In this document: one piece after another, positions 49,117-60,625 of the stretch | How positions within the stretch are numbered: the stretch's first letter is position 1 | Layout: each line of letters begins with the position of its first letter | Source: Cinclus cinclus | Lineage: Eukaryota; Chordata; Aves; Passeriformes; Cinclidae | Length of the DNA stretch: 64,000 nucleotides | Assembly: GCF_963662255.1 (NCBI RefSeq) | Contig: NC_085047.1 | Coordinates: 16,660,924-16,724,923, forward strand | Direction: 5' to 3' | Notes under the pieces: model-generated | Seen by the model: the letters and a program-made list of their open reading frames with translations, nothing else | Databases searched by the model: none | What the model was told of the DNA's origin: nothing | Made by a program: the position numbers and the translations under genes

Positions 49117-51659
49117 TTTTACACTTATACACATATTAATGAATTTGGTCATCAACACAAAGCAGAGAGATTGCTCATCTCAAAGACAGGTCAAACTCTT
49201 CTATTCCCCTGGAAGCCTTCAATATAACATAACTTTTCAGCATTTAAAAAGACTAAAAAAATGTGAAAGGGTAAGGTACATCTCTGTACCAGCACAAATG
49301 AGCAGCTTCGAAAACAAGTTCAAACCTCATTATTCCCCAGGACATGATTTTCCCTCCAACTTGTTTGTTTTTTATCCCTGCCACGGAGAAAAAAATACAA
49401 GCACAAACCTAATGTAGAAACTCTGACCACAGCACTGGTTCAGAAAATGTTACAGCTCTGTATTGCAGCATGACTGGAGCACTGAGGGATACTGGAGCAG
49501 CTGCAGACAAGTCACCAGTTGAGTGCTCCTCTCTAAGCACGTTTTAATTTGATATGAAAAGTATAGTACCATCAATCTTTTAGCCCCATTGAATAACAGC
49601 ATGTCCAAGAGAGCATGTAACCAAAATTAACATAAAAATGAAACAGCAGGAGGTGGTTCTTCTAAGGCCTATTGAGCCAGAGTTTTTTTGTCAACACTGC
49701 CTTGTTTGCATTTAGTGTTGATGCAAGAGAAAACAGCTTAGCTAAACTGAAGCTGCATGAAACATTTAACACCAATTAAGTTAAAAAAACCCCCAAAACC
49801 AAAAAACCCAAACCAGATGGTGTGGAATACAAAGCCAAGCAAGAGGAGAGAAAGAACAAATAGAATATTTAACAAGATAAAAATACATGTATCTAAAACT
49901 GTGTAAGTACAGCTCAGTATTGGAATAAGAGCCCTTGTTTATTAGGAAACAAGTTGAATAAGCTTTAAAAACTGATTATTTCATGCAAATCAAGCTTATT
50001 GTTGAGGAAATGTACATTATATATTCACAAAATATACTTTGCATTTGTCAACAAATGAGCAGTCCGTTAAAAAAAAAAAACACAAACAAACCAGAACACA
50101 ATTCATTACAAAATCTGCATGACGCAGAGCTTTCCAAGTGTGCAATACCTTATTTTAATACAGTATCTCTATAGAGGACTGAAATACCAGCTTTCAAACA
50201 TGACTAATACTGAAAATAATTACTATGTAGGCAACTACTGGCAAAGAAAAAAAGCAATGCCCCAGGCATTAATGTAGAGGACAAAACAGTACTGTAATAT
50301 GTGAACATCCCATTATTTCAGACTGTCAAAACGTCCTGGTAGGTCAACAGCTGCTCAGAGGTAGGATGTAAACCTCCTTAGTTATCACTATCCCTTCTTT
50401 CAGGCATCTGAATGTGCCATGTTGCCAACAGTAAATCCAGCATGAACCCAGGAAAAATGCTTATGCTTGCAAAGATAATTATCAGTGGAACTACCACAGC
50501 AAGGTCAGAGAAAAAGGTCTGTCTGCACAAGGTCTACCTCAGAGCCAGCTCTTCATATTTAAGCAAACCACATTTACAAAAATAAAAAGTGAGCACAGAG
50601 AGGAGGACACTAGTATTCCCTGAATTTCAAAACACCACCTGGAATACTATCTTTATGAAGAAATTATCATCTTTGCATTTAGGCCATATGTAACAAAGTT
50701 TGTGAGTACCTGTACTGGAAATGCTACCACTGATCTCCATTTAGCCAGCAGAGAAGGAAAACAGCACTACAAAACAAGTGGCAGCAAAAAACCCTTCCCT
50801 AGGATTAAGTTTTCAGTAATGCTGTGGTTTCAGAAACCAATGCTGCAGTTTTGTATTCCCAACAATTGTGCCAACCCTTTTACGCTGAATTCTCCCACTT
50901 GTTTTTACAGCACAATAATGGACAGGGCAACAACACAAAACACCAAGAGCAAACAAGGAAAAAATCCTCCTGAAAACTATATACACAACTGCTCCACCTC
51001 ACATTTGTTTTCACCCATCTTGCTCTAAGGCATTGCAACAGATACCTTACCTGTAAAATATCAATTATTTAATAAAGGCTAACGTGAAGCATGAATACAA
51101 CACAACTCTTTCAAGAGAAATACACAGCTACAGTTTATGCAGGCACACAAAGCCTTTTCCTTGTCTGAAGTATTAAATTGAATGTTAATATCAAAAAAAT
51201 ATAAAAGGTTCCAAACTTTTCAGTCACTGAAGCAACTTTAATATGTGTGAAGAAAAAGTACATCTATTACAACTGGTAACTCTTGGCACTAATCAAAATT
51301 ACTTCGGAATTACTGCAGTCCACTTGTTTCAGCCTTTTCTTCCATTTCAAGCTAAATCAATCTAAGATGTGACAAAATCTGTTTTTTAGGTCTTTTGAAG
51401 ATGCAAATCATGCAAACACACAGATGATAACTGCTTAACAGTACATAAACATTAACACATCTCCAACTCCAGGAATGCAATCTGCATTAACTTTCTCAAA
51501 AGTTAAAAATATATTCCAGAGGTTTTAAAGCTAAAGTGAATTGCATAGTTATATAAACAGCACAGTCTATGCCAGAAATATTAGGGAAGAAGACTTCATT
51601 AAATGTTTTAATCCCTCAAGCAATTATCCCAATCTAGGTTATCCTGAGCTGGATAGAGA

Positions 51660-51942
51660 CTATTTATAAGAGCATGTTGTGACAGAACAAGAGGAAGAAT
51701 GGATTCAAACTCAGAGGGTAAGTTTAGATCAGATAATTAGGGAAAAATTCTTTACTGTGAGGCACTGGAATAGCTTGCCTGCAGGAGTTGTGGATGCCCC
51801 ATCTCTGGAAGTGTTCAAGGCCAGGTTGGATGGGGCTCTGAGCATCCATGTCTAGTGGAACATATCCCTGCCATGGTATGGTGGTTGGAACTAGATGATC
51901 TTTAATGTCCCTTCCAACCCAAACCATTCTGTGATTCTATGA
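51660..51942 (+). repeat. CR1 LINE 3' end, well preserved
   Basis: Reads ATTCTTTACTGTGAGGCACT, GGAAGTGTTCAAGGCCAGG, GAACTAGATGATCTTTAATG and ends in CATTCTGTGATTCTATGA, a clear sense-strand CR1 3' end. It is 5'-truncated with no ORF2 coding capacity. It is the best-preserved CR1 copy in the window. Confidence 0.93.
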
Positions 51943-52716
51943 CCGAGTTAGGGAATTGGTACTCTTGAAGTAGAAAATTTGCATCTAAACAAGAGCCATC
52001 TTTTTTTACTCTTACATCAAAATACAAATTTTTTTACATCACAGCTTCTTGGTTTTTTGCAGTTTGGTTTTTTGAGGCCTAAATAAAACTGTACTTCACA
52101 GGAATTAATCTGAAATTTAAGTTTTATTGTTGCTGTTTTTGTTTTTTTTTTATTTTAGTTGCTTGTTTGTGGTGGTTTTTAAATTAAAACCAGCACAGGA
52201 AAGCCCTGTTCAGCACACTTCTACTGACATAGCTAGAACTGAAAATGACAAACTCATTAGAAATACCTTACCCTCCAGCAGCTTTAGTCTTTTAAGGTAA
52301 CAATAGTGATGCTATTTAGTACTTCAACTAATAACTCCAGAAACAATTTATACACTTTTGACTGATGCTACATATTAAGACCAGCCTGAACTAATGCCAG
52401 CTTCTCACCTAAGCTCCTCTCTCTCTCAAGTGTACGAATGGCATTGTATTTCTGTATAAAACCCAGGTTTTGCAATTCAATCTATTCCCTGTTATATTCT
52501 ATGAATTTACATTTTAAGAATTATCCAACTATCAAGTTTCATTTACAGCCCCTCAGGGCTGGACTTGCACAGCCAAAGAAGACACTCTTCCCAGTAATCC
52601 ACAGCTCTCCAGTCATGGGAAAGAAGCAGTGGTACTCTGTGGCACTCTACTCCCCACTTTGAATTAGTTATTATAAAGTCACCTTATTGACCCAGTTTCA
52701 GTTTACACCAAGATTA

Positions 52717-52955
52717 TTTATTGGTTCCTTAACAGCAGGCCCACAAAGGAACGACGACACACAGGCAGCCTGGACAAGATGACACACACTCTCCTGAAAA
52801 AGCACAGGCAAAGAGCTCTCAAGGCTTTGAGGCCTTGCATTCCTAGAAGTCAAATTCTTCCTTATGCAGTACCCCAAGCACACCATCAGGGTGTGCCTTC
52901 CACTTTTTAACAGCATTTCAGAACAAAATAACCATTTATCTGAAATCTGTTTATT
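52717..52955 (-). terminator. ABHD10: Candidate polyadenylation signals of ABHD10
   Basis: AATAAA on the minus strand at 52950-52955 and at 52717-52722. They imply a 3' UTR of about 0.5 or 0.7 kb. I cannot decide between them. Confidence 0.45.
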
Positions 52956-53421
52956 GTGTTTCATGGTACTCACTATTCTAACAACTAACTTCAGTAAACA
53001 CTCAAGTTGTATTTTGCCTTGCACAGATGGTTTCAGACATAAGATACAGTGATGTTACAGCAGAAGGACAATAACAGGTGTCAAAGATGTGAAAATAAAG
53101 TTTTACTGTACAGCCCAATAGTAACAAAAAGTAATCAACGTGACAGTACAAAATTGTAGGAAATCTGTGAAAAAAATGGTAAAAGTGGTGAAGGAGAGGT
53201 TCTCAACACAATAGCAGCACTCCTTCACACTTTGGACTGTGTGCAAATGCAGCAATAATACAATACCTGTATTTACGAAACAGAGGTAAGGAAACAGCAG
53301 ATAAAGCTCAGTTCCTACTGTGACAGTCACAGGCCTGCCACCATCTGGGTAAGAACAAGGCTTCTGTTACTCAAGGAAAAGAGTCAGGTGTAGAGTTCAT
53401 GCACTAATGCTACTCTTCAGC
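52720..53421 (-). other. ABHD10: Probable ABHD10 3' UTR
   Basis: Non-coding sequence downstream of the ABHD10 stop. No repeat recognised. The far end rests on the hexamers at 52950 and 52717. Confidence 0.5.
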
Positions 53422-53763
53422 TTATGCTACTGTTGACAGCTTGTCAATCAGATCATCAACAGTATTCACCAGGAGCTTTGTATCCTCCTTGTCACTCATC
53501 CCATGCCGGCCGATTTTGCGGAGGATAACATCCACGTCCTTGCTCAAAACACGGTCAGCGACTTGCATAGAGATCTGCCAAGGGACATCACCATCCTCCA
53601 TGCCGTGGATAAGGCGTACAGGACACGTCACAGGAATAGGACTATTCAGCACGCAGTGATTTTCTGCTTCTCTGATGAAGTCATAGGTCAAGGAGTAATA
53701 TCCTGCCTCACTGTGCTTTGTTCGATACTTCCATTCACCCTTTTCTTCTATTTCTTTTTGTGC
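53422..53763 (-). CDS. ABHD10: ABHD10 exon 5 (Asp/His of the triad and stop)
   Basis: 342 nt including TAA, acceptor TTTAATAG preceded by a long T run. It encodes [20 protein letters not shown], then [15 protein letters not shown] (Asp233), [14 protein letters not shown] (His263) and ends [11 protein letters not shown]. Confidence 0.96.
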   Translation of the reverse strand, partial: AQKEIEEKGEWKYRTKHSEAGYYSLTYDFIREAENHCVLNSPIPVTCPVRLIHGMEDGDVPWQISMQVADRVLSKDVDVILRKIGRHGMSDKEDTKLLVNTVDDLIDKLSTVA

Positions 53764-56700
53764 CTATTAAAAAAAAAAAAAAAAAGAGAGAGCAAAGAAT
53801 AGATAAAACAGATGTTAGGAGTACTTAAGGGTATCTCAACTTATTCCTGTTCTAAAAGCAGTAAAACTCCCCCACGCATAAAATTTCACCTTGTTTATTT
53901 TTATTAGCAGAAGTATATTCCTGTTCTCACAGCATCTGAGAAGACAAATCCCCTACCACGTCACAAAAGCTGCTCTCCAAACCTCTCCTGCAAATTAATC
54001 TAGTTAAAATTCAACAATGAAATTAAGTTTCTTAGCCAGAATCTATCAGAAAAGAAAAATATGTACAGCCACCATGAACAATGAATCTCCTTCGCTTCAA
54101 TCAGTACACTGATCCTCAAACAAGAAGAAATCCCAGGGAAAAGACATTTTCCAGTGATCAGTCTTTTCAGTCTTTGCTGCAATAGGTGTCTCTGAATACT
54201 ATACTTCAAGATTCTTAAGCATTTTCAGATTCTGAGTCCTAAACAGTAATACTGACACTACAAAGTACCTTAGAAAAAAACCCAAACAAATTGGGAAAAC
54301 ATTGTAGGTTATTCTAAAACACACACTATTTATTGCCATGTAACATCTCATTTACTCCCCGGAAGACCAGACATCAAGGAAGAATCTCAGGAGGGCAGCT
54401 CCCTTCTTATAGTGTCATAGTCTTTACAAACAAACTAATCTGAAAAATTTCTTTCCTGTGCACACAAGCTGTGTCATACTCACCTCATCCAGTGCCACCT
54501 CAACTACTTTAATGTCTACTTCTCTATCCTTCAAAGCACAAGGGTCCAATTCCAATGCAAATATAAGATATTCAACACTGAAATATAATGGACTACAAAC
54601 AGCAGGGATCTGACTTCACATCCTGTAAACCACAGTAATACAAGCACACTCTGGCTAATGCTCACACTAGTCTCATACAGTAAGCTTAGATTAATCACAG
54701 AAAACTTACCCTAAAATTTGCAGGAAAAGTACACTTTAAATAACATAATTTCTTTAATTCTTGGTAAGATTTTTTAGACTGCACAAAAGCCAACCACCAT
54801 CATTTACCTCAATGGGAAGCCTCTTAAAAGTTGTAACAACGTGATCTGCTGCTACAGCTACTCCAACCAGAGCAGCTACTTTATCTGGGCGTGCAATTGC
54901 AGCATGAAGCATCAGCCATCCACCCATGCTGGAGCCCACCAGAATCTGGAAAATTCAAAAAAAAGAGAAAAAAATATAGTGTTTTACAGGAAATGGCTAA
55001 TAGGCTTTTTCTTCTTTCACACAGTATCCATTTTCATTTGGTTTAACTATTTAAACCTTGGGCATAATCCTGCTGTCCTTACCCAGGCAGAACTGCTGTC
55101 ACCTCCAGTGGAAATTTTGCCTGAGTAAGCACCACAAGATCTGGTAATTATTATTCTGTTTGGCATGGCTGGTTATTGCTGTCTGAGACTGAAACACTGT
55201 AAACAAAATAAAGAGTTGAAAGAATTCAGTATCATATGCATGCTTTTATGTTTCCTTCTCAAGATAAATGCACATGGTAAAGGCTCAGTGCAGTGAAAGA
55301 AGTAAACAAAAGCAATTCATAATACAAAATTGTTTTAAACACAATACTAGGTATTTCTAGGTTTGTAGGAGATTCCAAGCTTCTCACAGTAATTTCTAAA
55401 GTAACTGAAGAAATCAAATGCTGCTTCTCATGCCTGTTTTTTAAAGCTATTTAATCATATGGATTATCTTGTAATCTTCCTGCAAATCTTTTAATTAATG
55501 CATCAGCATGAGACAGTGACACACTTTTTCATTAACAGGGCCCCACTGCACTGAACAATTCCCTGTCCCCTGTCAGGTGGCACCTCCATCATGAAGCTTT
55601 CTCAGACTCTCCGGGACAACAGCCCTGCTCTGAGCAGGAAATTCTAACAAACAACCTCCAGGAGGTCCTGCCCACCCATGCTTCCATGATTTTGTGACCT
55701 ACCTGCTTGCAAATGAGCTCCTATGAATATGACCTCTCAAATGATTCAGCTTGGAATTGAGCAGGTGTCAGTTGTTTAGCAAAAGCTATTGTTGACCAGA
55801 GCTATTATGGCATATTTTTGATCAAGGTTCTACCCTGAGGGAAAAACAGCATTCTATATTTAAAAATAAAATATAACCTGTGGTCCATCTGTAAGTTCAT
55901 CCAGTATAGACAGAACATCTTTTCTCCACTTCCCAATTGTACACTCTTCAAATTTACCATCTGAACTTCCACATCCTGTATAGTCAAATCTGAAAAAATA
56001 ACCATAAACATGGAAGTCACAGCACTGTCTCCAGCAACACAGACAATAACTAAATACTGTATAATCAAATCAGCAGGGCACAAGATACCAACCACACTGA
56101 GTATTTTCTTACTTGGTCCTGTTTATCACTAGAACCAGAAATCACATAAAAATGGTTTAAATACAACACGCACAACTAAGTTACGCTGCATTCTCTATCA
56201 CCTGATATAGCATAATTTACAAGAATAGAAAAAGAATTTCCCTTACAGACAAAAAACCCCTTCAGACACTTCAATTTTAAAGGTATTTTTTAAGCATACA
56301 AACTCTTTAAAATACTGAACTTAAATATAAGGACTTATGACATACAACATTCAATCAATCAAAGGACAATATCACCAAGCAGGGGTGTGCTCTTCTAAAC
56401 CCACAGAAGACACAGGGTAATTTAATCAGACTTGGCAGGTAAGGATAGTGCTTATAGTGGTTAACTTAAAAACCAGAACTCCTTAACTTTTATTTTTTAT
56501 GCCTACAGCCTGATTGTAACAGGTAGCACTGGGTAGACTACGCAAAATTAGAGAATTTTCTGAATTACTTTCAGAATACATTCTCCTGATTCACCTCAGT
56601 CTCTCTACTGACAGAAATCCTACACTTGGAAGTGCAAGAAAGACTCCTTTACAAGTCCTTCTTTACAAGCTCCCTCAGCACAGGGAGCATCCCAATCCAA

Positions 56701-59700
56701 ACGCCAAAGTTTATGTATTTGTGTTAAAACCCCTTCCCACAACCCATGAGACTGGCTTCATTTTCTCAAGAACAATACTCTTCTGTGTACCTGATGAAGG
56801 CATGACCTAATGATTTGCAGAAGTCTTCAAGGGCGGTTGCTTTCTGACCATTCATATTTGAATTGAAGCCTGGAAGGAAAATAACCCCTGGATTTCTCCC
56901 CTTAATTTTCTGATAAGCAATATTTGGTCGATCTGGTCGAGTAAGAAAGCTGACAGATGACTTCAGCCTGCAAACTAATAAGAGAAGCTGTTTAATACAA
57001 ACATCATTATAACCTTGGCAGAAACACAACTTTTTATAAACCCAGGGTTTGGCAAATATGGACATATAGGTGAAGAGAAGGTATTTTGGCTCAAGAAAGG
57101 AGAAAAAAGCATCTCCTATATTCTTTAACGACTGACAAGTACTGATGAAACTGAAAGAATAAGTTTATTGTGATTCATTCTCAAATCATTAAACACCAAC
57201 CACACGGAGAGTTCACTCAGCAAAGTGGTTGACTGAAAACGAATACTAAGGCTTCCTAGACTTCATCAGTCCTCATGTTTCACACCATCTTGAATATAAT
57301 TTCACCAAAAAAATCTTCCCTTTTAATATCTGCTTAGTTTAACCTTTTATTTTCAAAAAGCAGAATTTTGAGACAAGAGTACTCTGTGCAAGGGAAGTTT
57401 ACAAATATATGAGATGACAAGTTTTTCAAGAAAATTAAGACTGAAGGATAAAACTGCACCTTTATCAAAACCCTGGATCCACAAAATATATGGAGATACA
57501 GGGGCAAGTTCATAATCAAGAATTAGGAATGAATCTTGTGACTAACTTTTTCATCATTATGAGCATAAAAACCATTAGCATTGTTTAAACTAAATGAAAT
57601 AAATAAGGAAATAAGATTAACAGAGGAAATGCTAACTAACTAATAATTCTGCTGAATCTCAACAGCTGCTACAGGATTTAATCCAACTTTAGCAGCCAGT
57701 TGTACCTCTACTGCAGGTGAGGACAAGTAATTAGTAGAGAGCTGTTAAGGAGACTTAATCCACTGTATTATCCAACTCAGTAAGGTAATTTGTTTAACTG
57801 AAAGCTTGGTCAAGTCTTCTAAGACTTTGACACTCTTGATTCTTAGATTAGAAGATGACTGGCTGTTCAGCAGTGGGCACAGAAACTATGCAACCCAAAA
57901 TAAAGTGTCAGGACTTCTAGGGGTGGATAAATAGTGGAAAACCCAGGCCCTGACAGTATTACACCACTTTGTCCTGCAGCCTTGAGTTCTGTTTTGTCAC
58001 TATCAGAGAGATTACATTAGAGGGGTTTTGGTTTGCTGTTAAACTTGGATGTGCATGAGTTAAGTGTGGATACATAACACCTACAACAGGGTGCAGAGCT
58101 AGCATTCAGCACTTTCCTACAGTCCAATAGAAATTGTATCATCTGAACTATAGATTAAAACCATCAAACTGCTCCTCAAACAATGAGGTAGTTCTTTATC
58201 CTACTGAGGCATGAGTTGTTTATAATGGTGAATGAATTCCACAGTATTCAGATACATCCACACTGTGGCTTTTAATCTGTGTGTGTCTCTCACAAAGCCA
58301 GTCACTTCTTCAAGTGCCAGTAAGAGGAGACATGCCAAGAAGCACTAAATTTAATAGAAAAGTAATTGGAAATATTTTTCTCCTCCTCAAGCCCTGACAG
58401 CCATCTCTGAAGCCACTTGTCTTCCATCCTGCAGCACTCTGGAGGTATCCTCAAATTACTTTGACACTGGGCAGGGTTCCAACTGCAGCTACAAGACACA
58501 ACCACTGTCTAAGCTATTTCATGAACTATTCTTCCATTTAACAAGTTAATGGAAGCACCAGCATCAATCCCAACCTGAATAATGCAAACCCCTAAAGCAA
58601 CCACCGCAGTCAACCCAAAAGCAAAGCTCAAGGCAGTCACCCTTTCAGATTTCTCTTTGGACAGACAAAACCATCAGCAGCTACCCTGTAATTTCTCCTC
58701 CTGGTTTTAGGAAAGACTTGGTAAAAGCAGGGAAGCATTTCTGAAGGGTGCAAGGCAGGTATTAGTGTCTATAAAAGCAAGTTACAGACAGAAGGCCACA
58801 GGAAGACCACAGGACCCTTCTTGCTTGATGATGTCTATGGAATTCTCTTCATATCGGAATCACTTGTGCACTTTTACGAACGCCAGAAACTGTGACTGAA
58901 ACCAATGTTACATTACAAATCAAAGCCAAAGAAGTTCCCTGAACAACTCTGGGAATGTTCCTGCACTGAGATCTCCCCACTGCCAGCAGCCTCAGATTAA
59001 TGCTGCTGTGACAGGTAATGGGCTCAACTCTGTCCACACCTGGTTTCCATTTCAGCAGGAATGTCTGCATGACCTGGTCCCAAAGCACCTAAAGACACAG
59101 TCAAATAAACAGATACTCTGATAGTGTTAATGTTATAAACACAAAGAAGGGGAGAAAAAACACAGTCACAAAATCCCACTGTATTCAAACTTTTATGCAG
59201 CTACAAAATCTGCACCTCTAGTGGCAAGTAAATTTTGCCCACTGAGCAACCTTAGATGAGATTCACCTTTCCAATTAAAGGCAATGAATAAACTCAACAG
59301 GTCAGACAAGCACGGCGCCTGACACATGGCGAAGAGACACGGCGTGCTAGGGCAGAGACCGATCTCACCCAGAAGTGGATGCCAGCAAAGCTTTTCAGGC
59401 GCCTGGCGGAGCTCGGCAGGGCAGGCACGTTCCACAGCCGACCAAGCGAACTGGCGCACGATTCCCAGCTCCTCAAAATCCGCCGGGGGAGGGGGGAAAA
59501 GACCTTAGAGCCAGCAAAACACACGTGGGAGAGCAGCGGCCCTGCCCCGTGCACAGACACCGATCCCCCCTGCGTGCCTGGAGCGGAGGAGAAGCCTGTC
59601 AGGGGCCCCGTCGGAAGGGAACCAAGTGGAAGGCTCAGCCCATTCTCACCGGAGGGCAGCGCCCCGGCCCTTCCCGACGGAGACGGCGCTGAAGGGGAGC

Positions 59701-59900
59701 AAACGGCGCCACCCGCAGCTGCCCGTCACAACCGGCACCGACACGCATCCTGTCCCCTGCGACCGGCACCCCTTCGGCTCCGAGCTCCCCGCGGCCCTTC
59801 CCTTACCCGGGAGCGCCCGGGCCGCCCTCAGCGGTGGCAGCGATCCCCTCAGGGCCGAGGCGCAGCGGGCCCGCCCCAGCGCTCCCGCCATGGCCATCAT
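53422..59900 (-). CDS. ABHD10: ABHD10, mitochondrial palmitoyl-protein thioesterase, complete coding sequence
   Basis: Five exons join to 289 residues: 59900-59807, 56974-56791, 55989-55878, 54945-54808, 53763-53422. The N-terminus is rich in Arg/Ala with no acidic residue in the first 40, as expected for a mitochondrial presequence. The alpha/beta-hydrolase fold follows: [12 protein letters not shown] (strand and oxyanion loop), [11 protein letters not shown], nucleophile elbow GSSMG with Ser136, then Asp233 (HGMEDGD) and His263 (GRHGM). All three match the human triad positions with a uniform offset of 16. ABHD10 removes S-acyl groups, for example from peroxiredoxin-5, and also hydrolyses acyl glucuronides (family knowledge). 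It lies about 10 kb upstream of TAGLN3 on the same strand. Three near-terminal Met codons leave the exact start open. Confidence 0.96.
54808..54945 (-). CDS. ABHD10: ABHD10 exon 4 (nucleophile elbow)
   Basis: 138 nt, phase 0 on both sides, acceptor ATTTTCCAG, donor GAG|GTAAAT. It encodes [20 protein letters not shown] and then [17 protein letters not shown]. Contains catalytic Ser136. Confidence 0.96.
55627..55699 (+). repeat. CR1 LINE 3' remnant in ABHD10 intron 3
   Basis: Reads GCTCTGAGCAGGAAATTCTA, ACCTCCAGGAGGTCCTG and ATGATTTTGTGACC, resembling the sense 3' end of a CR1 subfamily. Diverged and short; it lies between exons 4 and 3. Confidence 0.6.
55878..55989 (-). CDS. ABHD10: ABHD10 exon 3
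   Basis: 112 nt, acceptor TTTTTTCAG, donor CAG|GTTATA. It reads [16 protein letters not shown] followed by [19 protein letters not shown], the region leading into the nucleophile elbow. Confidence 0.95.
56791..56974 (-). CDS. ABHD10: ABHD10 exon 2
   Basis: 184 nt. It encodes [20 protein letters not shown] and on to [14 protein letters not shown] and [14 protein letters not shown]. Acceptor TTATTAG is used because it alone keeps frame with exon 1 and yields the conserved P-x-C-R block. A second AG 7 bases further in (TTTGCAG) would run straight into a stop. Donor AG|GTACAC. Confidence 0.9.
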
Positions 59901-59940
59901 GGCCGCCGCCCGCGCACGCGCCGCCCCCGGGTGTGAAACT
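59380..59940 (-). promoter_or_regulatory. ABHD10: ABHD10 CpG-rich promoter and first-exon region
   Basis: CpG dinucleotides and GC content rise sharply compared with the rest of the window, centred on ABHD10 exon 1 and the start of intron 1. This is typical of a housekeeping promoter without TATA box. The transcription start is expected within about 100 bp upstream of 59900. Confidence 0.8.
59807..59900 (-). CDS. ABHD10: ABHD10 exon 1 (start codon, mitochondrial presequence)
   Basis: 94 nt coding, very GC-rich, reading [19 protein letters not shown] then [12 protein letters not shown], donor G|GTAAGG. ATG codons at 59900, 59897 and 59891 are in frame. The third (GCCATGG) has the best Kozak context, so translation may start at Met4. 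Confidence 0.82.
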
Positions 59941-59957
59941 GCAGTTTTTTGTCAATT

Positions 59958-60006
59958 AAAAAAAAAAAAAAAAAAAAGAAAAGAAAAAAAAAAAAAAAAG
60001 AAAAAA
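59958..60006. repeat. Poly(dA:dT) tract immediately upstream of ABHD10
   Basis: About 49 bases of A interrupted by only three G on the plus strand, ending 58 bp upstream of the first ABHD10 ATG. Such tracts disfavour nucleosomes. It may also be a decayed retroelement tail. Confidence 0.9.
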
Positions 60007-60084
60007 GCCTGAAGGTGGAGCGCGCGTGTTTCCCCCGAGCCGGCCATTCCTCGTAGCCAAGGTCAAAGGTGTGCACAGGGAAGA

Positions 60085-60350
60085 ACTGGCTGCAGGTCGA
60101 GGGGAGGTGATCCCGCCCCTCTGCTCAGCCCTGGTGAGAACGCAAGAGTGGAGTGCTGTGTCCAGTTCTGAGCTCCTCAGGACAGGAGAGACACGACGCT
60201 CCCGGAGGTTTGGGTCCTGTGGCAGGCAGCGAGGGTGACTGGAGCAGCTCCCTCGGCAGGAGAGGCCGAGGGAAAAGCCTGGGCCTGCTCAGCCTCGAGA
60301 AGAGAGCTCAGCAAGGGGCTCACGCCTCCTCACCTTCTCTCAGCCTTGGG
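60085..60350 (+). repeat. CR1 LINE internal 3'-region fragment
   Basis: Reads GGTGATCCCGCCCCTCTGCT, CAGCCCTGGTGAG, GAGTGCTGTGTCCAGTTCTG and later CTGCTCAGCCTCGAGAAGAG, the CR1 ORF2 C-terminal and downstream region in sense orientation. It has several small deletions, so the open frame across it is not functional. Confidence 0.85.
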
Positions 60351-60424
60351 TATATGAGCACAGGACCCAAAACTACATTTTTATGCACTGTGCCTTTTAA
60401 ATGCAAGCCACGGCATCCACAAAT

Positions 60425-60625
60425 AGTCATAGAATCTCCATCTAGATTGGAGAAGATCTCAGATATCACTGAGTCTTTGACAAATACCCTTCACCTCCTC
60501 CCTGGGCAGCCCATTCCAATGCTTGACAACCCTTCTGTGAAGAAATTCTTCCTGATGTCCAACCTCCCCTGGCACATGAAAATGAACGCTAGGAAAGGTC
60601 AGTGCCTGCCAAAGTAAGGGTGTTT
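60425..60625 (-). repeat. CR1 LINE 3' fragment, opposite orientation
   Basis: Plus-strand TCATAGAATCTCCATCTAG, CCCTGGGCAGCCCATTCCA, ATGCTTGACAACCCTTCTGT and GAAGAAATTCTTCCTGATGT are the reverse complement of a CR1 3' end. Together with the copy at 60085 it forms a convergent pair. Confidence 0.88.

Noticed and set aside
53503..53802. Plus-strand open frame of 99 codons over ABHD10 exon 5
   Set aside because: Antisense shadow of the ABHD10 exon plus a poly(A) run.
59379..59936. 185-codon plus-strand open frame over ABHD10 exon 1
   Set aside because: It reads antisense through the CpG-rich region, where stop codons are scarce. Arg/Pro/Gly-rich composition has no family resemblance.
60153..60617. 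154-codon plus-strand open frame
   Set aside because: It runs across two CR1 fragments of opposite orientation and their spacer, so it cannot be a real protein.
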